Below are positions 42,791-52,910 of a stretch of DNA of 64,000 bases, piece by piece. The stretch lies in assembly GCA_946406115.1 (NCBI GenBank), contig OX291552.1:2542001-2606000 (forward strand), given 5' to 3'. Source of the stretch: Apoda limacodes. Taxonomy: Eukaryota; Arthropoda; Insecta; Lepidoptera; Limacodidae. Position numbers and translations under genes: made by a program. Within the stretch, counting starts at the first letter, position 1. The number at the start of each line of letters is the position of its first letter. The notes under the pieces were generated by a model. That model saw only the letters and a program-made list of their open reading frames with translations, was not told the origin of the DNA and did not search any database.

Positions 42791-44773
42791 AGCCTTGTAG
42801 TTATATCACAAACAATATTTTTATTGATTACAAGCTTAGATTTGCAGTTCCCGTAACGTACAATGTAGGTAAGAATTATTTAACGACAAATTTTTGTTTA
42901 ACACATGTTTGTGTGAATATCCATAATTTTTTAAAGTTAAATGCAATAAAAATTAAGTTGAAAATTAAGATTTACTTGTTTCACCGTTTTTGGAAAATTA
43001 TGTATCATAATTAACAGGCGAAATAGTGGATGAAAATTTGTATGAAAATTTTGATATTATGGCGTAAAACCAAAAAAAAGTAAAAACTTTTTCTATTTTA
43101 ATTGCCACTCATTTGCTAGATGCTATTGAAATGCCGCTAAGTCGCGAGCTTAAGCTAACTTTTATATCAATAGATATAAAAATTGTAACAAGAGAACCAC
43201 GATTTAAATATCTTAACTTTCATCCAGAATTAAAAGAGAAGTAAGTAAGTAAAAAGGAGACCGAATGTCTGCGGTAGGTTTTCCCTTTAGGGGCTGCTCT
43301 GTAGCCTATTTAAGGTCATAATAAGAAGGCAAATTGTCGCACACACGCACAAATTTACGTTTGTCGTTCGTTTACACTTCAGAAATATTTAGCATTTAGA
43401 TTAGAGAACAAAAAGTCACCGAACAGAAATATAATGTGAAAACCTATATGAGACAATATAAGGACTCCTACGAACGATGGAAGTGGAATTTAAATATGTA
43501 AGGAATTAGGCAAGGGGGTGGGTGGGCAGGGGGAGTGGGAAAGGGGAAAGGGGAAAAAGGGATGGTTTTTCAAAACTAGAAAGAGATGAACACGCGTTAG
43601 TATCGCGATCTGTGTGGAGGTTGTGGATGCTAGGGATTCAATTTGAGAATGTATCTGAAGATATACTTACCCAAAACGGTAAATTATTTTTTTGTATGCG
43701 AATTATATAACCTTAGTTAGACCTTAAATAAACTTAGACCATTAAGTTCTAAGGTAAGGTTTCCTTTTGAAAGTCAAACAAAGCATACATAGATTTGTGC
43801 GACGTGACATTATAGGAAACTAAAAGCTTGATTTGATTTAAAAAGAAAGAAAAATATAAAATTTATATGTTGGTGAAGATATTGAATTTAATCAGTTATT
43901 AGGTATGTTATATAGGTAACAAACGTTGAACTAAATAGTAATTCTAAGAAAAATGTACTCTGTAGAGATACATTAATATTTCGTCTCTCAACAATATGGT
44001 GGCCGGTTTACTGACGTCTATAAGGTAAAATTTAGATGTCTTATATTGTGTGCCCTATAGTGGTAACCGAATCACCTCCATATTTTTTTTCTGGCGATTA
44101 TTAATGATTAAACTTTTTTTTTTTAATTTTATTATACTTTTTAGAAACATAATTTTTTTTCTCTTTCTCTTAAAAATGTAGATAAATTTATACGAAATAA
44201 GTAATTCTACATTGAAAATTGTAACTAAAATAGACCTTAGGCAAGACCGCCGCGTGTGCGCAGTATCCGCGCTACGTGTGGTCGAACGTTACGAAACGAA
44301 GGCGAATACTCGACAAACGTTAGTGAAAACACAGCCTTAGACATTTATAGTTAATAAACAAAAGAAGACATTAAAAGTATACCTAAATTTTGTATTAACA
44401 AACTGTGCTATGTTCTCGATACGTTATTAAATTAAATTTTTATTTAAGAAAATATAATTCTTATTATTATTTACAATTGAGTCAACATATCTCAGGATGT
44501 GACTTGTATCACCGATTCCTCGTGCAGCGTACGCACGCGGCGTAATGAGTGCGTGCGGGGGGTAGTTAGACAATTTTACAACTGCGCGCTCCGTTTTTTG
44601 GGAGAAACTCGTCACTAGGTTTGTGTGGCCATAGAGTAGGGCACTTGGAGAAAGAAAACATGTTGTTTAATTAGCAAGTAACTTTAGCTTTTCTGACGCT
44701 AATACATGCTAGATAATAATCGTAGCCTAAACTATAATTACATTCATACAGTCGGCAATCGAAGGCGCCTGCA
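42791..44773. other. AT-rich DNA with GC-rich pockets
   Basis: G-rich GGGGGTGGGTGGGCAGGGGG at 43515. 44235-44340 holds TTAGGCAAGACCGCC and ends ACAGCCTTAG, possibly a MITE with CTAAGGC-type ends. A CpG pocket lies at 44515-44560. The minus frame at 44427-44615 is not convincing. Nothing firmer. Confidence 0.35.
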
Positions 44774-44880
44774 CAGAGCAACCGTGAGGTGCACCTTACC
44801 TAGCGGCGAGACGGCGGGCGAGCGCACCCGACTAGCGTTGTGTTGTCAGATATAGCTAGTCGCGTGCAGTCCAGCCAATC
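44774..44880 (-). repeat. Unclassified GC-rich repeat, copy 2
   Basis: CAGAGCAACCGTGAGGT, GGCGGGCGAGC, GCACCCGACTAGC and TAGTCGCGTGCAG follow the order of 6118-6235. A donor-like CTAG|GTAAGGTGC on the minus strand (44800/44799) lies within it. Confidence 0.5.
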
Positions 44881-46022
44881 ATACTGTGAACTAACTGTTC
44901 AAATGAAATAAAAATTTTTTTTGGCTGTTATATAATGCTACAGTAGATAACTGTGAAATAGACAGTTTAGTGCAACTCTCATGTGATATTCGTAAGTGAC
45001 TGAACACTTATGTCAAGCCTTTAGTTTCGCATTTTTTAAAGATTAGCATTACTTTACTTTAAATTATTTTATATTAAAAATACAAACCAATAAAACAAAA
45101 GAAAAATAGACATATACCTAAATCTGATTGATGTTATAAAATAGTAAATGAGAAGCAATTAATCCAGAGGGCAACCCAACTGTCTATTACTCCTCACATG
45201 CAATTTGAAACAATACACACTGGTAAGAAGTTGCTCATATATCTTATCGGAATTATTTATAACTAGTCAAAAACAGTAAACATGGTCAGTGTAGCCAACA
45301 GTTAAATTATAGAAAAAAGTACCCTCTTTTTACGAAGAAGTGGCATTTCTGATTTAACTCCTTAGTCACTGTTGACATCTGTAGGTGCGCACAAATTTGC
45401 ACATGTCGAAAAAATTTAGGGGGTAAGGGTAACTCCACACTCCGCGGTGCCTAATGTACGCACGTATCGGACCAGAGAGTATGGAAGTGTGCAGACCGGT
45501 CATTTAATAGGTTTTATTTCTTGATACTACGGACGTTACTATGCTTGTTGGTTACTATGGGCGTTCTTAGTATGGAGAAAATCTACGTCATTGAGTTGAG
45601 TTGAACCAAGAAATCTATAGAGGAACTAATGTGACCGGGACAGTCTGTAAAATTAAAGTGTCAAGGGGCAGGCTAAAAATTACTTTTATGCACCGCCAAT
45701 TAATTTGTCTGTTCAGCCTTTGGTTGGCTGGTAGAGAATGCCGTATAGCATAAAGCTCGTCATTGTACACTTTTGTGCGTGCAGAAAGTATAATCAAATA
45801 AATTAAACAAATAAATAACTCAACGAACCGATAACATTAACCCTTTCGTTGGATAAACTAAGTAACCTTAAATCTAGATATCGAGAGACGAAATGTACTT
45901 CCGTACAAAATTTTAATTTCTTAGTTTATTAGTGATAAACAAATATTTAGAAATACAAATTTTTTTGGGTGAATAATATAATATAATAATTTTATATTTT
46001 AATTATAACAGTGCGCCTTTTT
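44881..46022. other. AT-rich DNA, nothing firm
   Basis: CTCCACACTCCGCGGTGCC at 45432 may be an isolated MITE edge. The minus frame at 45615-45797 is not supported. Confidence 0.35.
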
Positions 46023-46237
46023 GTCCCAAACTAAGCAAAGTTTGTTTTATGAAAACCAGACAACGGGTACAAATAACTATATCCTTTTTTTGTAAATACA
46101 TACACATTATACATAAATACACCCAGACTCAAGACAAACACAAATGGTTATTACAGTATTATTTGTCTAGTGCGGGAATTCAACCCATACCCTCTGCACA
46201 GCAGCCAGCCACACTACCAATTAGGCTACGAGGGAGT
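46023..46237 (-). mobile_element. tRNA-derived SINE
   Basis: On the minus strand the head reads CTCGTAGCCTAATTGGTAGT (A-box-like TAGCCTAATTGG, 46214-46228) and, about 30 bp on, ATGGGTTGAATTCCCGC (B-box-like GGTTGAATTCC, 46174-46186). The body runs to AACGGGTACAAATAAC-type text (inverse at 46063) and ends CTTTGCTTAGTTTGGG near 46024, a LINE-like 3' end I recognise from lepidopteran SINEs. The internal pol III promoter is largely intact. Confidence 0.75.
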
Positions 46238-46241
46238 CAAA

Positions 46242-46743
46242 TGTAATTCACATATTATTAGATAACAATATAAAGTTGCTATGTATTTCACATCTCAGTT
46301 ATTGATAAAATCTACAAAGACCTTTATTTGAATGTATTTTATATTTGTCCAATAACTAAGAAACATTAGAAGCGTCGCGACTCCTCTGTTCAAATTAGCG
46401 TCACTGATCTTTGACCGAGAAAATTTTACATTCTTGATACAATATTCTCTCAATATGTCGAGAAAAAGGGATCGTTAATAATATGTCAATACATATGTAA
46501 TAGATTTGAAGGGTTTCACTCCTCTTGGCTACGGCACGGTATTGATTTTGTGTCATGTACTCTTCAGATGTGACCTACTCACTTTAAGAACATAACTTTA
46601 TTAACAATAACCTAATTAGTTGATAAAGTGACTTATGATCACAATATGTTAGGCTTGGTATGGTATGGTATGGTAGCCCTTTTTATTGATCCAATGGTAA
46701 TATTAGTATGTTGTATTCCTTTGAGTATTGCTCGCGCACTATG
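46242..46743. other. AT-rich DNA, nothing firm
   Basis: A short GGTAT tandem (about four units) is at 46656-46676. Nothing else recognised. Confidence 0.4.
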
Positions 46744-46899
46744 GGTTCCTTACCACAATTAACGTAATTTACGACCACAAACAAAAACAAAAAGTGTGAC
46801 GCTAAGCAGTCACTTATCCAAGTACTGACCAAGCCTAACGTTGCTTAACATTGAATATCGTTACAAACAAACAAATGTGTTACTGTTTCTTTTAATAAT
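46744..46899 (-). mobile_element. 5S rRNA-derived SINE, copy 1
   Basis: The minus strand reads TTGTTTGTTTGTAACGATAT, GTTAAGCAACGTTAGGCTTG then GTCAGTACTTGGATAAGTG, and TAAATTACGTTAATTGTGG. The middle matches the 3' half of 5S rRNA (box C AAGCAACGT, GGTCAGTACTTGGAT). Flanks match the copies at 47245 and 47450. Confidence 0.7.
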
Positions 46900-47244
46900 C
46901 CGAGCCCGTCTCACACTTGACACGTTTTTATTATTTGTCTTTATACTTACCTAGAGCTCACACTAAATCCACTCCAGGTTTGAAGCTTCAATGTGTAACC
47001 GTTTCTACGATAGAGCAAAAACAACAGAAATAGGTGTTTCTCGCAGAGGTATATTTTTAAATTTAATTCATATATTTTTATTTTTTGTTAGATTTCAGAC
47101 TTCTACCTTTTTCGGTCTGAAATGTAGAGCCTTTAATGGTTGGACAGATAGACATACAAACAGTGTAGGATTAGTAATATGGCTCTGTTGGCGCCCTTTT
47201 TTCGGAAATTACGTATATTTACATGCGTGTTATTAACATCAGTC

Positions 47245-47436
47245 AAGTGCAAGTCGGACTAGCGCACCGTCGGTTCTGTACCACGATTTACGTAATTTAC
47301 GAACACAGACAAAAACAAAAATTCTGCCGCTAAGCAGTCACCCATCCAATCACTGACCAAGCCCGACGTTGCTTTACTTTAAATATAGTTTCCAACAAAA
47401 AAATATGTAACTGCGTATAAACTCTTAATAACATTT
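47245..47436 (-). mobile_element. 5S rRNA-derived SINE, copy 2
   Basis: The minus strand reads GTTATTAAGAGTTTATACGC, GTTGGAAACTATATTTAAAG, then the 5S-like AAGCAACGTCGGGCTTGGTC and AGTGATTGGATGGGTGACTG. It continues AATTACGTAAATCGTGGTAC and ends with CGGTGCGCTAGTCCGACTTG. The final motif is the GGGTTCCGTACC-family tail. Confidence 0.75.
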
Positions 47437-47449
47437 ATTGTGAAAACAG

Positions 47450-47742
47450 GAACACATACTAACTTTAATCTTTAGCTTTAGCAGCTAGTGTGTGTGAGCT
47501 CCAAAGTATAACAAATAATAATAACGTTACAGTGCCATCTAGTTTATTATTAAGAGAAACAGTAAAACATTTGTTTGTTGGAAACTATTTTTAAATTAAG
47601 CAATGTCGGGCTTGGTCAGTACTTGGATGGATGAACGCTTAGCGGCATATTTGTTTTTTGTTTGTGTTTGTAAATTACGTAAATGGTAGTAGGTACGAAA
47701 CCCACGGTGCGCTAGTCCGACTCGCACATGATCGGTTTTTTT
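47450..47742 (+). mobile_element. 5S rRNA-derived SINE, copy 3, longest
   Basis: Plus strand: AGGAACACATACTAACTTTA, GAGCTCCAAAGTATAACAAA, CAGTGCCATCTAG, TATTAAGAGAAACAGTAAAA. Then the 5S-like AAGCAATGTCGGGCTTGGTC and AGTACTTGGATGGATGAACG. It continues AAATTACGTAAATGGTAG and the tail GGTGCGCTAGTCCGACTCGC. It faces copy 2 head to head, giving about 150-bp inverted arms. Confidence 0.75.
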
Positions 47743-48059
47743 AATTTCCTTACGGTATCAGCGTAACGAAGCACGCTATTAACTTGATTTATGCACAGAA
47801 ATATCTACAGAATCAGAGATGGATACTTTTTATACAATCGCGAGTTCCCACGGCACTGATTTTTTTTGTGGGTGATGACAACGGCACTATTCTTTTACAT
47901 CGCAATGTATTTACGAATTTGCCTTATTTTTGGCATTATGTGGCATAATTATAGAAAAGGTAGTAGGTGTGTAAAGCTGTTGGCTTATACGAAAATAGGC
48001 GGCTTGAGCAGCAGTCTTGCCTTGTTTCTTATGACGAATTAACTCACTTGGACTTCAAT
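47743..48059. other. Mixed DNA, nothing firm
   Basis: No repeat or coding signal recognised. Confidence 0.35.
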
Positions 48060-48140
48060 TTTTAAGGGGTTGGCAACGCCCTTGGTGGCTAATTAACATC
48101 AGGTGGACCGTAAGCGTGTTGGCTTACGTGGTATAAAAAA
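48060..48140 (+). mobile_element. LINE B-related 3' tail
   Basis: TTAAGGGGTTGGCAACGCCC then TTGGTGGCTAATTAACATC, AGGTGGACCGTAAGCGTG and a short A-run. Same layout as the LINE B terminus but diverged, probably a sister family. Confidence 0.6.
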
Positions 48141-49176
48141 ATGATAATGAGAAAAACTCAAGTAGATACAAAACCTGAAATGGCAACATGTATGCAGATA
48201 AAGGCAGAAATGGTGGCATTTAAAGTTTTTACCAAATAGCTAAAATGTTTTTGTATGACAGAATATTTGTGCATTTTTTTTCTTTATGTGCAATATTTTT
48301 TTGATCAATGAAACGAGAGTGAAAGTAAAGTTTTTTGTGCTTTTTTGCAGTTTTCAGTCGTTGAACGGTACGGTCTCGGTCAAACATCGCGCGACGACCG
48401 ATGTGTCCATAAAACTAACTGCTTTCATATTTTAAATTTTAGTCGAATCTATTTTAGGTGTTTTTTGAATATGTTTCCTGAAGCTGCACGATTTGTTTTC
48501 GATAAGAGAGAAATTCAGAGAATAGATATGCATGAAAATGATAGGTTAATACTTTAATTTGAGTTATTTTATTATTTTTTCAGGGTTTTGAAAACAAGAA
48601 ACCCTTATAAAATCGTTCAGTGAGTCTGTCCAACCGTCTGTTCCAATCCGAGAAGAAGTCTGAGGTTCTGCCTTTCCCTCTATGTGCAGGCGTGATGTTA
48701 TGTATCACATACATATGTACGAAACAGATTTAAATAGAGCAGAGACTGAAATTTATATATAATAATGGAGTTATCCTATCTGCAGACTATTTTCCCGCGA
48801 CTTAGTTCGCTTAGACTTAAACAAATGAAAGCTCTTAGCTTTAATAAAAAATTTCATTCCCTATTTCGTTCAAAGAAGATGTTTTTTCTAAAAACTGTGA
48901 AACTCTTCAATCCTAATTTTCAACCTAAAGCCCAAATTCCAATATTTATGCATTTAGCTTCAAAAATGGCGGATTTACTCAGAAACTTCCAAAAAAAATT
49001 TACAATTTTGAAGGGTTTACAAAATTCTTTCTTAGGGAAGCCCTTTGCCTCATAAGAAACCCACTTCAGATAAAATATGTACATAATAGAGAGAAATATA
49101 AATAGTACAACATTTAGGTTTGTTTTAACAGACCGATAAAGATAATAAATTAATGAGTAAGTTATTGTATATATTA
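48141..49176. other. Mixed DNA with repeat remnants
   Basis: TTTTCCCGCGACTTAGTTCG then CTTAG at 48790 is typical of a dispersed lepidopteran element. The 96-residue frame at 48765-49055 overlies it and is probably not a protein. CAGGGTTTTGAAAAC and GTCTGTCCAACCGTCTG near 48582-48640 look like a diverged GGGTTCCGTACC head. Confidence 0.4.
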
Positions 49177-49815
49177 CTAGCTTTTGCCAGCGGCTTCGCC
49201 CGCCCTAAATTTGGTTATCGGCATAGGATTCTTACGGCAACTCCTCAATCATAAAAAAAACACAGAATACGTACCACCCTTTCCCCTCATGACTGCCCGC
49301 CGGCTTCGCACATCATAAATGCGCGCGCAATACTTGATAATTATTTTGCTGCCATGTTATTTTAAAACTACAATATCTCCTGAGCTATTCATTGAAATCG
49401 AATGATGAACATGGCAATTTTGTTTTAAATTAAATGCTTGTGATGAATAACGTATTTATTTCGATAAAGATTAATATCATGTTTATAAAACCATCTTCAC
49501 AAATAATGCGTTATTTTAGAATAAATAAATATAGACATATGCTGTCGCTGACTTTTTTTTAGAACTTTTATATGCGTTTACGCAGCGCACGCAGCGGAAG
49601 CTCTCAAAAGGATAAAAAAACCCCGATTTTGAAATATTTTTTATTAGTGCTCCGGTGCTATTTGTGTTAGCGTGATGATTTATATAGCCATACCCATAGC
49701 CTTCCTCGATAAATGGGCTATCCAACACTGAAAGAATTTTTTAAATCCGATCAGTAGTTCCTGAGATTAGCGCGTTCAAACAAACAAACTCTTCAGCTTT
49801 ATATATTAGTATAGA
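49177..49815 (-). mobile_element. Non-autonomous Helitron, complete ends
   Basis: On the minus strand starts A|TCTATACTAATATATAAAG (49815) and ends GGGCGGGCGAAGCCGCTGGC then AAAAGCTAG|T (49177). The interior matches 15271-15999, including AACATGATATTAATCTTTAT, the CATCATTCGATTTCAATGAA stretch and GGCGGGCAGTCATGAGGGG. About 639 bp; non-coding. Confidence 0.85.
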
Positions 49816-50394
49816 TTAATTTATCTTTATCGATCTGGTAAAACAATGCAAAATCTACTATTATCTAGATTTTTGGTTCATCTATAGTTGGTTTAGCATT
49901 TCATGTAGGTACAAATATATATTTCAAAAGGTCGGATAAAGACATAGGATACCGTTGGAACCCCACCAATCTCGTATATAAACAAATCCCGTGTGGCCAG
50001 AGATACTATGTACTTTTTTTTTGTTTCTTTGTATGTTTATCTCACCCAGAAGTGACTAAATACAAAACCACATCACAATGTGGTAGATAGTATCTTTTCA
50101 CAGCCACATTAGTTGTTTGTGACACGTGACAGGGGGGGGGACCATACAACACTGCTGGTGATATAGTTTATCTGGATATTTTTGAATTAAAAAACATAAC
50201 TTGAATTTATACAATAACATTAATTGACGTTAGACAAATTTTGACGGACTAACGGAATATGTTTGAATGTGTACCATTCGAAGGAAGTTAAGTAACGCTT
50301 ACTACACTTTCTCTACTGAGCTTCTAAACCAGGCTAGCATGATAACACCCGGAGCACACACGGGGCTTCAGTAATAAAAATTATATGCTCCAAT
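49816..50394. other. AT-rich DNA, nothing recognised
   Basis: A run of nine G lies at 50131-50139. Nothing else recognised. Confidence 0.4.
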
Positions 50395-50560
50395 TTACGA
50401 TGGGGGTGCAGGAGTGCCCCCACACCCCCTGATTGCGGGATCGGATCTCGCTAAACGAACGGGAGAGCGAAAAATTTGGAGCAGGAGGCCCCCCGCGGGT
50501 TGCGATACATTTTTATCATTATCTCACTCTGACGAACTATGGGGTAGAATTGGGGGTAAT
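50395..50560. repeat. GC-rich block, possible Helitron-family remnant
   Basis: GGGGGTGCAGGAGTGCCCCC is a near-perfect inverted repeat. GAGGCCCCCCGCGGGTTGCG follows. It resembles the style of 58964-59215 but I could not align them end to end. The 66-residue frame here is not supported. Confidence 0.35.
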
Positions 50561-50819
50561 TATCAATATTATTTTCAGAGTTTTTGTTTCTCTCTGATGT
50601 GTTTGTGTTGGTGAAAGCATAAAGGGGTGGACGTGCATGGGATAATTGATTTTTGGTAATATATTAATGATATTGTTTTATTTATTTTTTAAATTTATAA
50701 ATATAGGAATCCTAATAGGGAAGATGGCTTTAAAATTGTCAAATACGTGGAATTCAGTTTTATGAAACGAAAAAAAAGAGTGACACGTCTGAAATCTTTA
50801 AAAACGTTGGTAGCGCGTG

Positions 50820-50891
50820 ACACAGGGAGTGTGAACTGTCGAGATACAGGGAGTGTGAACTGTCGAGATACAGGGAGTGTGAACTGTCGAG
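50820..50891 (+). repeat. 24-bp tandem repeat, 3 units
   Basis: ACAGGGAGTGTGAACTGTCG then AG(A/T)... repeated at 50820, 50844 and 50868, nearly identical. Confidence 0.9.
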
Positions 50892-52339
50892 ATAACTGAA
50901 TTCCAGTACTAACATTATCAAACAGAAAATATATCTATTTGCCCATAGTCGTCACTCAAACTAGTAATAAAGCGGTCTCGTGATGAGATGAGTTTGCCAC
51001 ATCACCAAAATATCGGGAACTCAAAATCTTTTAATAATCACGGTATGAACCTTTTATGACAGTCTTAAAGTGATACACGTACATATCTGGACACCATACT
51101 CTCATATCTAAAGCCTTCTCATCCCAAGGTAAATCAAACAAAAAATCTTATATTAGGTCAGAGTTATAAAATATTAAGTCGTTTATATATATATGTTTTA
51201 TCTTCGACATAAACAAATACATATCAACATCAAACTATTATCCCAACAAAAACCTGCGGTAAAAAACGTATCAAGTCTTGATTGCGATGATTTGTCCTCA
51301 AAAACAAGTGACATCTCATAAACAGCCAAGTCTAAGAGGTGGATATAAGAAAACGCGTAAAGTTAGCTAAAACTAAAATACGTTTTTCTACTCGTTAAAT
51401 TTCATTCAACAATCTACTGTGGCTAATTATATGTACAAGTTAATTAGGTTAATATATTCTAATTAACTGTATGTAATGGATTTTTTATTTTATAAATTAC
51501 ATAAGAAAATAGTATTGAATAACTTTGACGATTCAAAAGTATTTGTAAAAAAAAATGGAATTAATAAAATTATGTTTGAGTTTTGACTTAGGCCGTTGAT
51601 TGGGATGTTGCAGGAATCACTGTAACTATTGCGTGCTTCTGTTTTCTTGAGTTTGAGATTAAAGCAACAAGGACAAGTCATATAAAATTCCACAACACAT
51701 GTAAGAAACAGAGTATTATAAAAATTAAACATATATTAAAAGCATTATGTCCTTGTGTTCATATTGAATACCGATAATAATTTAAATAGAATTCGTTACC
51801 AGTTATGACTAGTTTGTTACACATTGAATCGCTAACTAAATTTTTAGCAGTTCCTTAAATCACATTAACTTAAAGTTAGTAAAGTTACTACTAAACATTG
51901 TGACTTATAAAGTAAAACTAACCTAAAATATTACTGATAAATATTAGGTAAACAAGTAAAGAGTAATTAAAAAAATATAAAAAAACTTGAATGCGGATTA
52001 AATAAATAAAAGGTAATCTTAGTAATTGAAAAGCAAAAAAGCCATTTGGCGCCAAAAATTCGCCATTTTGATTTCTAATAATTTTAATATAGCCTATGAA
52101 ACTCTAGTGGTTAAGACGAATCATACCACGTAAAATTTATTAATATCGGTTTAGCCATTTAGTAGGTACGAGGGAACATAGAGTCCCACATACAGACAAG
52201 TCAAACACATATGGCCCTCCTTTTGGGCTTTGCCGCAGTCCGGTAAAAAAAGTGAACACCTAAAATTTTTTATCTAAACAGATACAATATTATCCGATGA
52301 AGTTGAGTAAAGACGTCACAAGCGGCGAAGATCAATGTA
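50892..52339. other. AT-rich DNA, nothing recognised
   Basis: The minus frame at 51490-51732 is AT-rich and unsupported. No repeats recognised. Confidence 0.4.
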
Positions 52340-52420
52340 CCGGCCGGCGGCTTCAAAAGAAAAGGCGACCGCGGCTACGCCTCGTAGCGCGTAGCGTACT
52401 ACGACGTAGTAGCTCTACGT
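52340..52420. repeat. GC-rich self-complementary block
   Basis: CGGCCGGCGGCTTC, then GCTACGCCTCGTAGCGCGTA and GCGTACTACGACGTAGTAGC. Overlapping short inverted repeats (TACTAC/GTAGTA, CTACG/CGTAG) could form several alternative hairpins. Confidence 0.5.
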
Positions 52421-52828
52421 AAAAATAATATTTTGACAGGACCGTTTTGTTAAAATTATATTACGTAAAATTGTCGAATGAATGGGGGATCATGGAATGT
52501 TGTGTTTAATAAAGTGTTTATGGAACGTGTTTTTTTTTCATTCGCTCACGAAATTTTTGCCTCTCAGTGGTTTAATTTGAACGATGTGAATTTAACAAAA
52601 AAATCTCGTTTCTATTGTGTTTATCTTTTGGAAATACATATATCATGGTATTAAAATTAGTTTTTTTTAAATTAGTGCCAAATTAAAATAATTATAATTA
52701 AATAGTAAACTGTCCTTACATAGTTTACCTGCTAATGGTAATATAATTAATGTATAAATATAAAAATAATAATGTGAATATGCGAAAAATAATAAATGGC
52801 TTAATTATGTATTTATTTGTTATTTTAC
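52421..52828. other. AT-rich DNA, nothing recognised
   Basis: No repeat or coding signal recognised. Confidence 0.4.
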
Positions 52829-52910
52829 TGGCAAGATTAGAACTTGCAACCAATTGCCAAATCAAGGCAGCGCGCATGCTAACTACGCTCTCGGTAGCTA
52901 TCCCGCCCGT
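52829..52910 (-). mobile_element. tRNA-like SINE head
   Basis: The minus strand reads GATAGCTACCGAGAGCGTAG, GCGCGCTGCCTTGATTTGGC and GGTTGCAAGTTCTAATCTTG. This resembles A-box and B-box regions of a tRNA-derived SINE, with extra bases between GGTT and the TTC of the B box. An AT-rich body follows. Confidence 0.45.

Noticed and set aside
44800..44900. A CpG-rich block with a minus-strand donor (CTAG|GTAAGGTGC) that looked like a further first exon
   Set aside because: The segment recurs in colinear form at 6118-6235, so it is more likely a dispersed repeat.
46169..46237. Possible functional tRNA gene
   Set aside because: A and B boxes are present but no full cloverleaf with a paired acceptor stem could be drawn, and the body and LINE-like tail follow as in a SINE.
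48765..49055. 96-residue plus-strand frame starting MELSYLQTIFPRL
   Set aside because: It overlies a dispersed-repeat remnant (TTTTCCCGCGACTTAGTTCG), so a host protein is unlikely.
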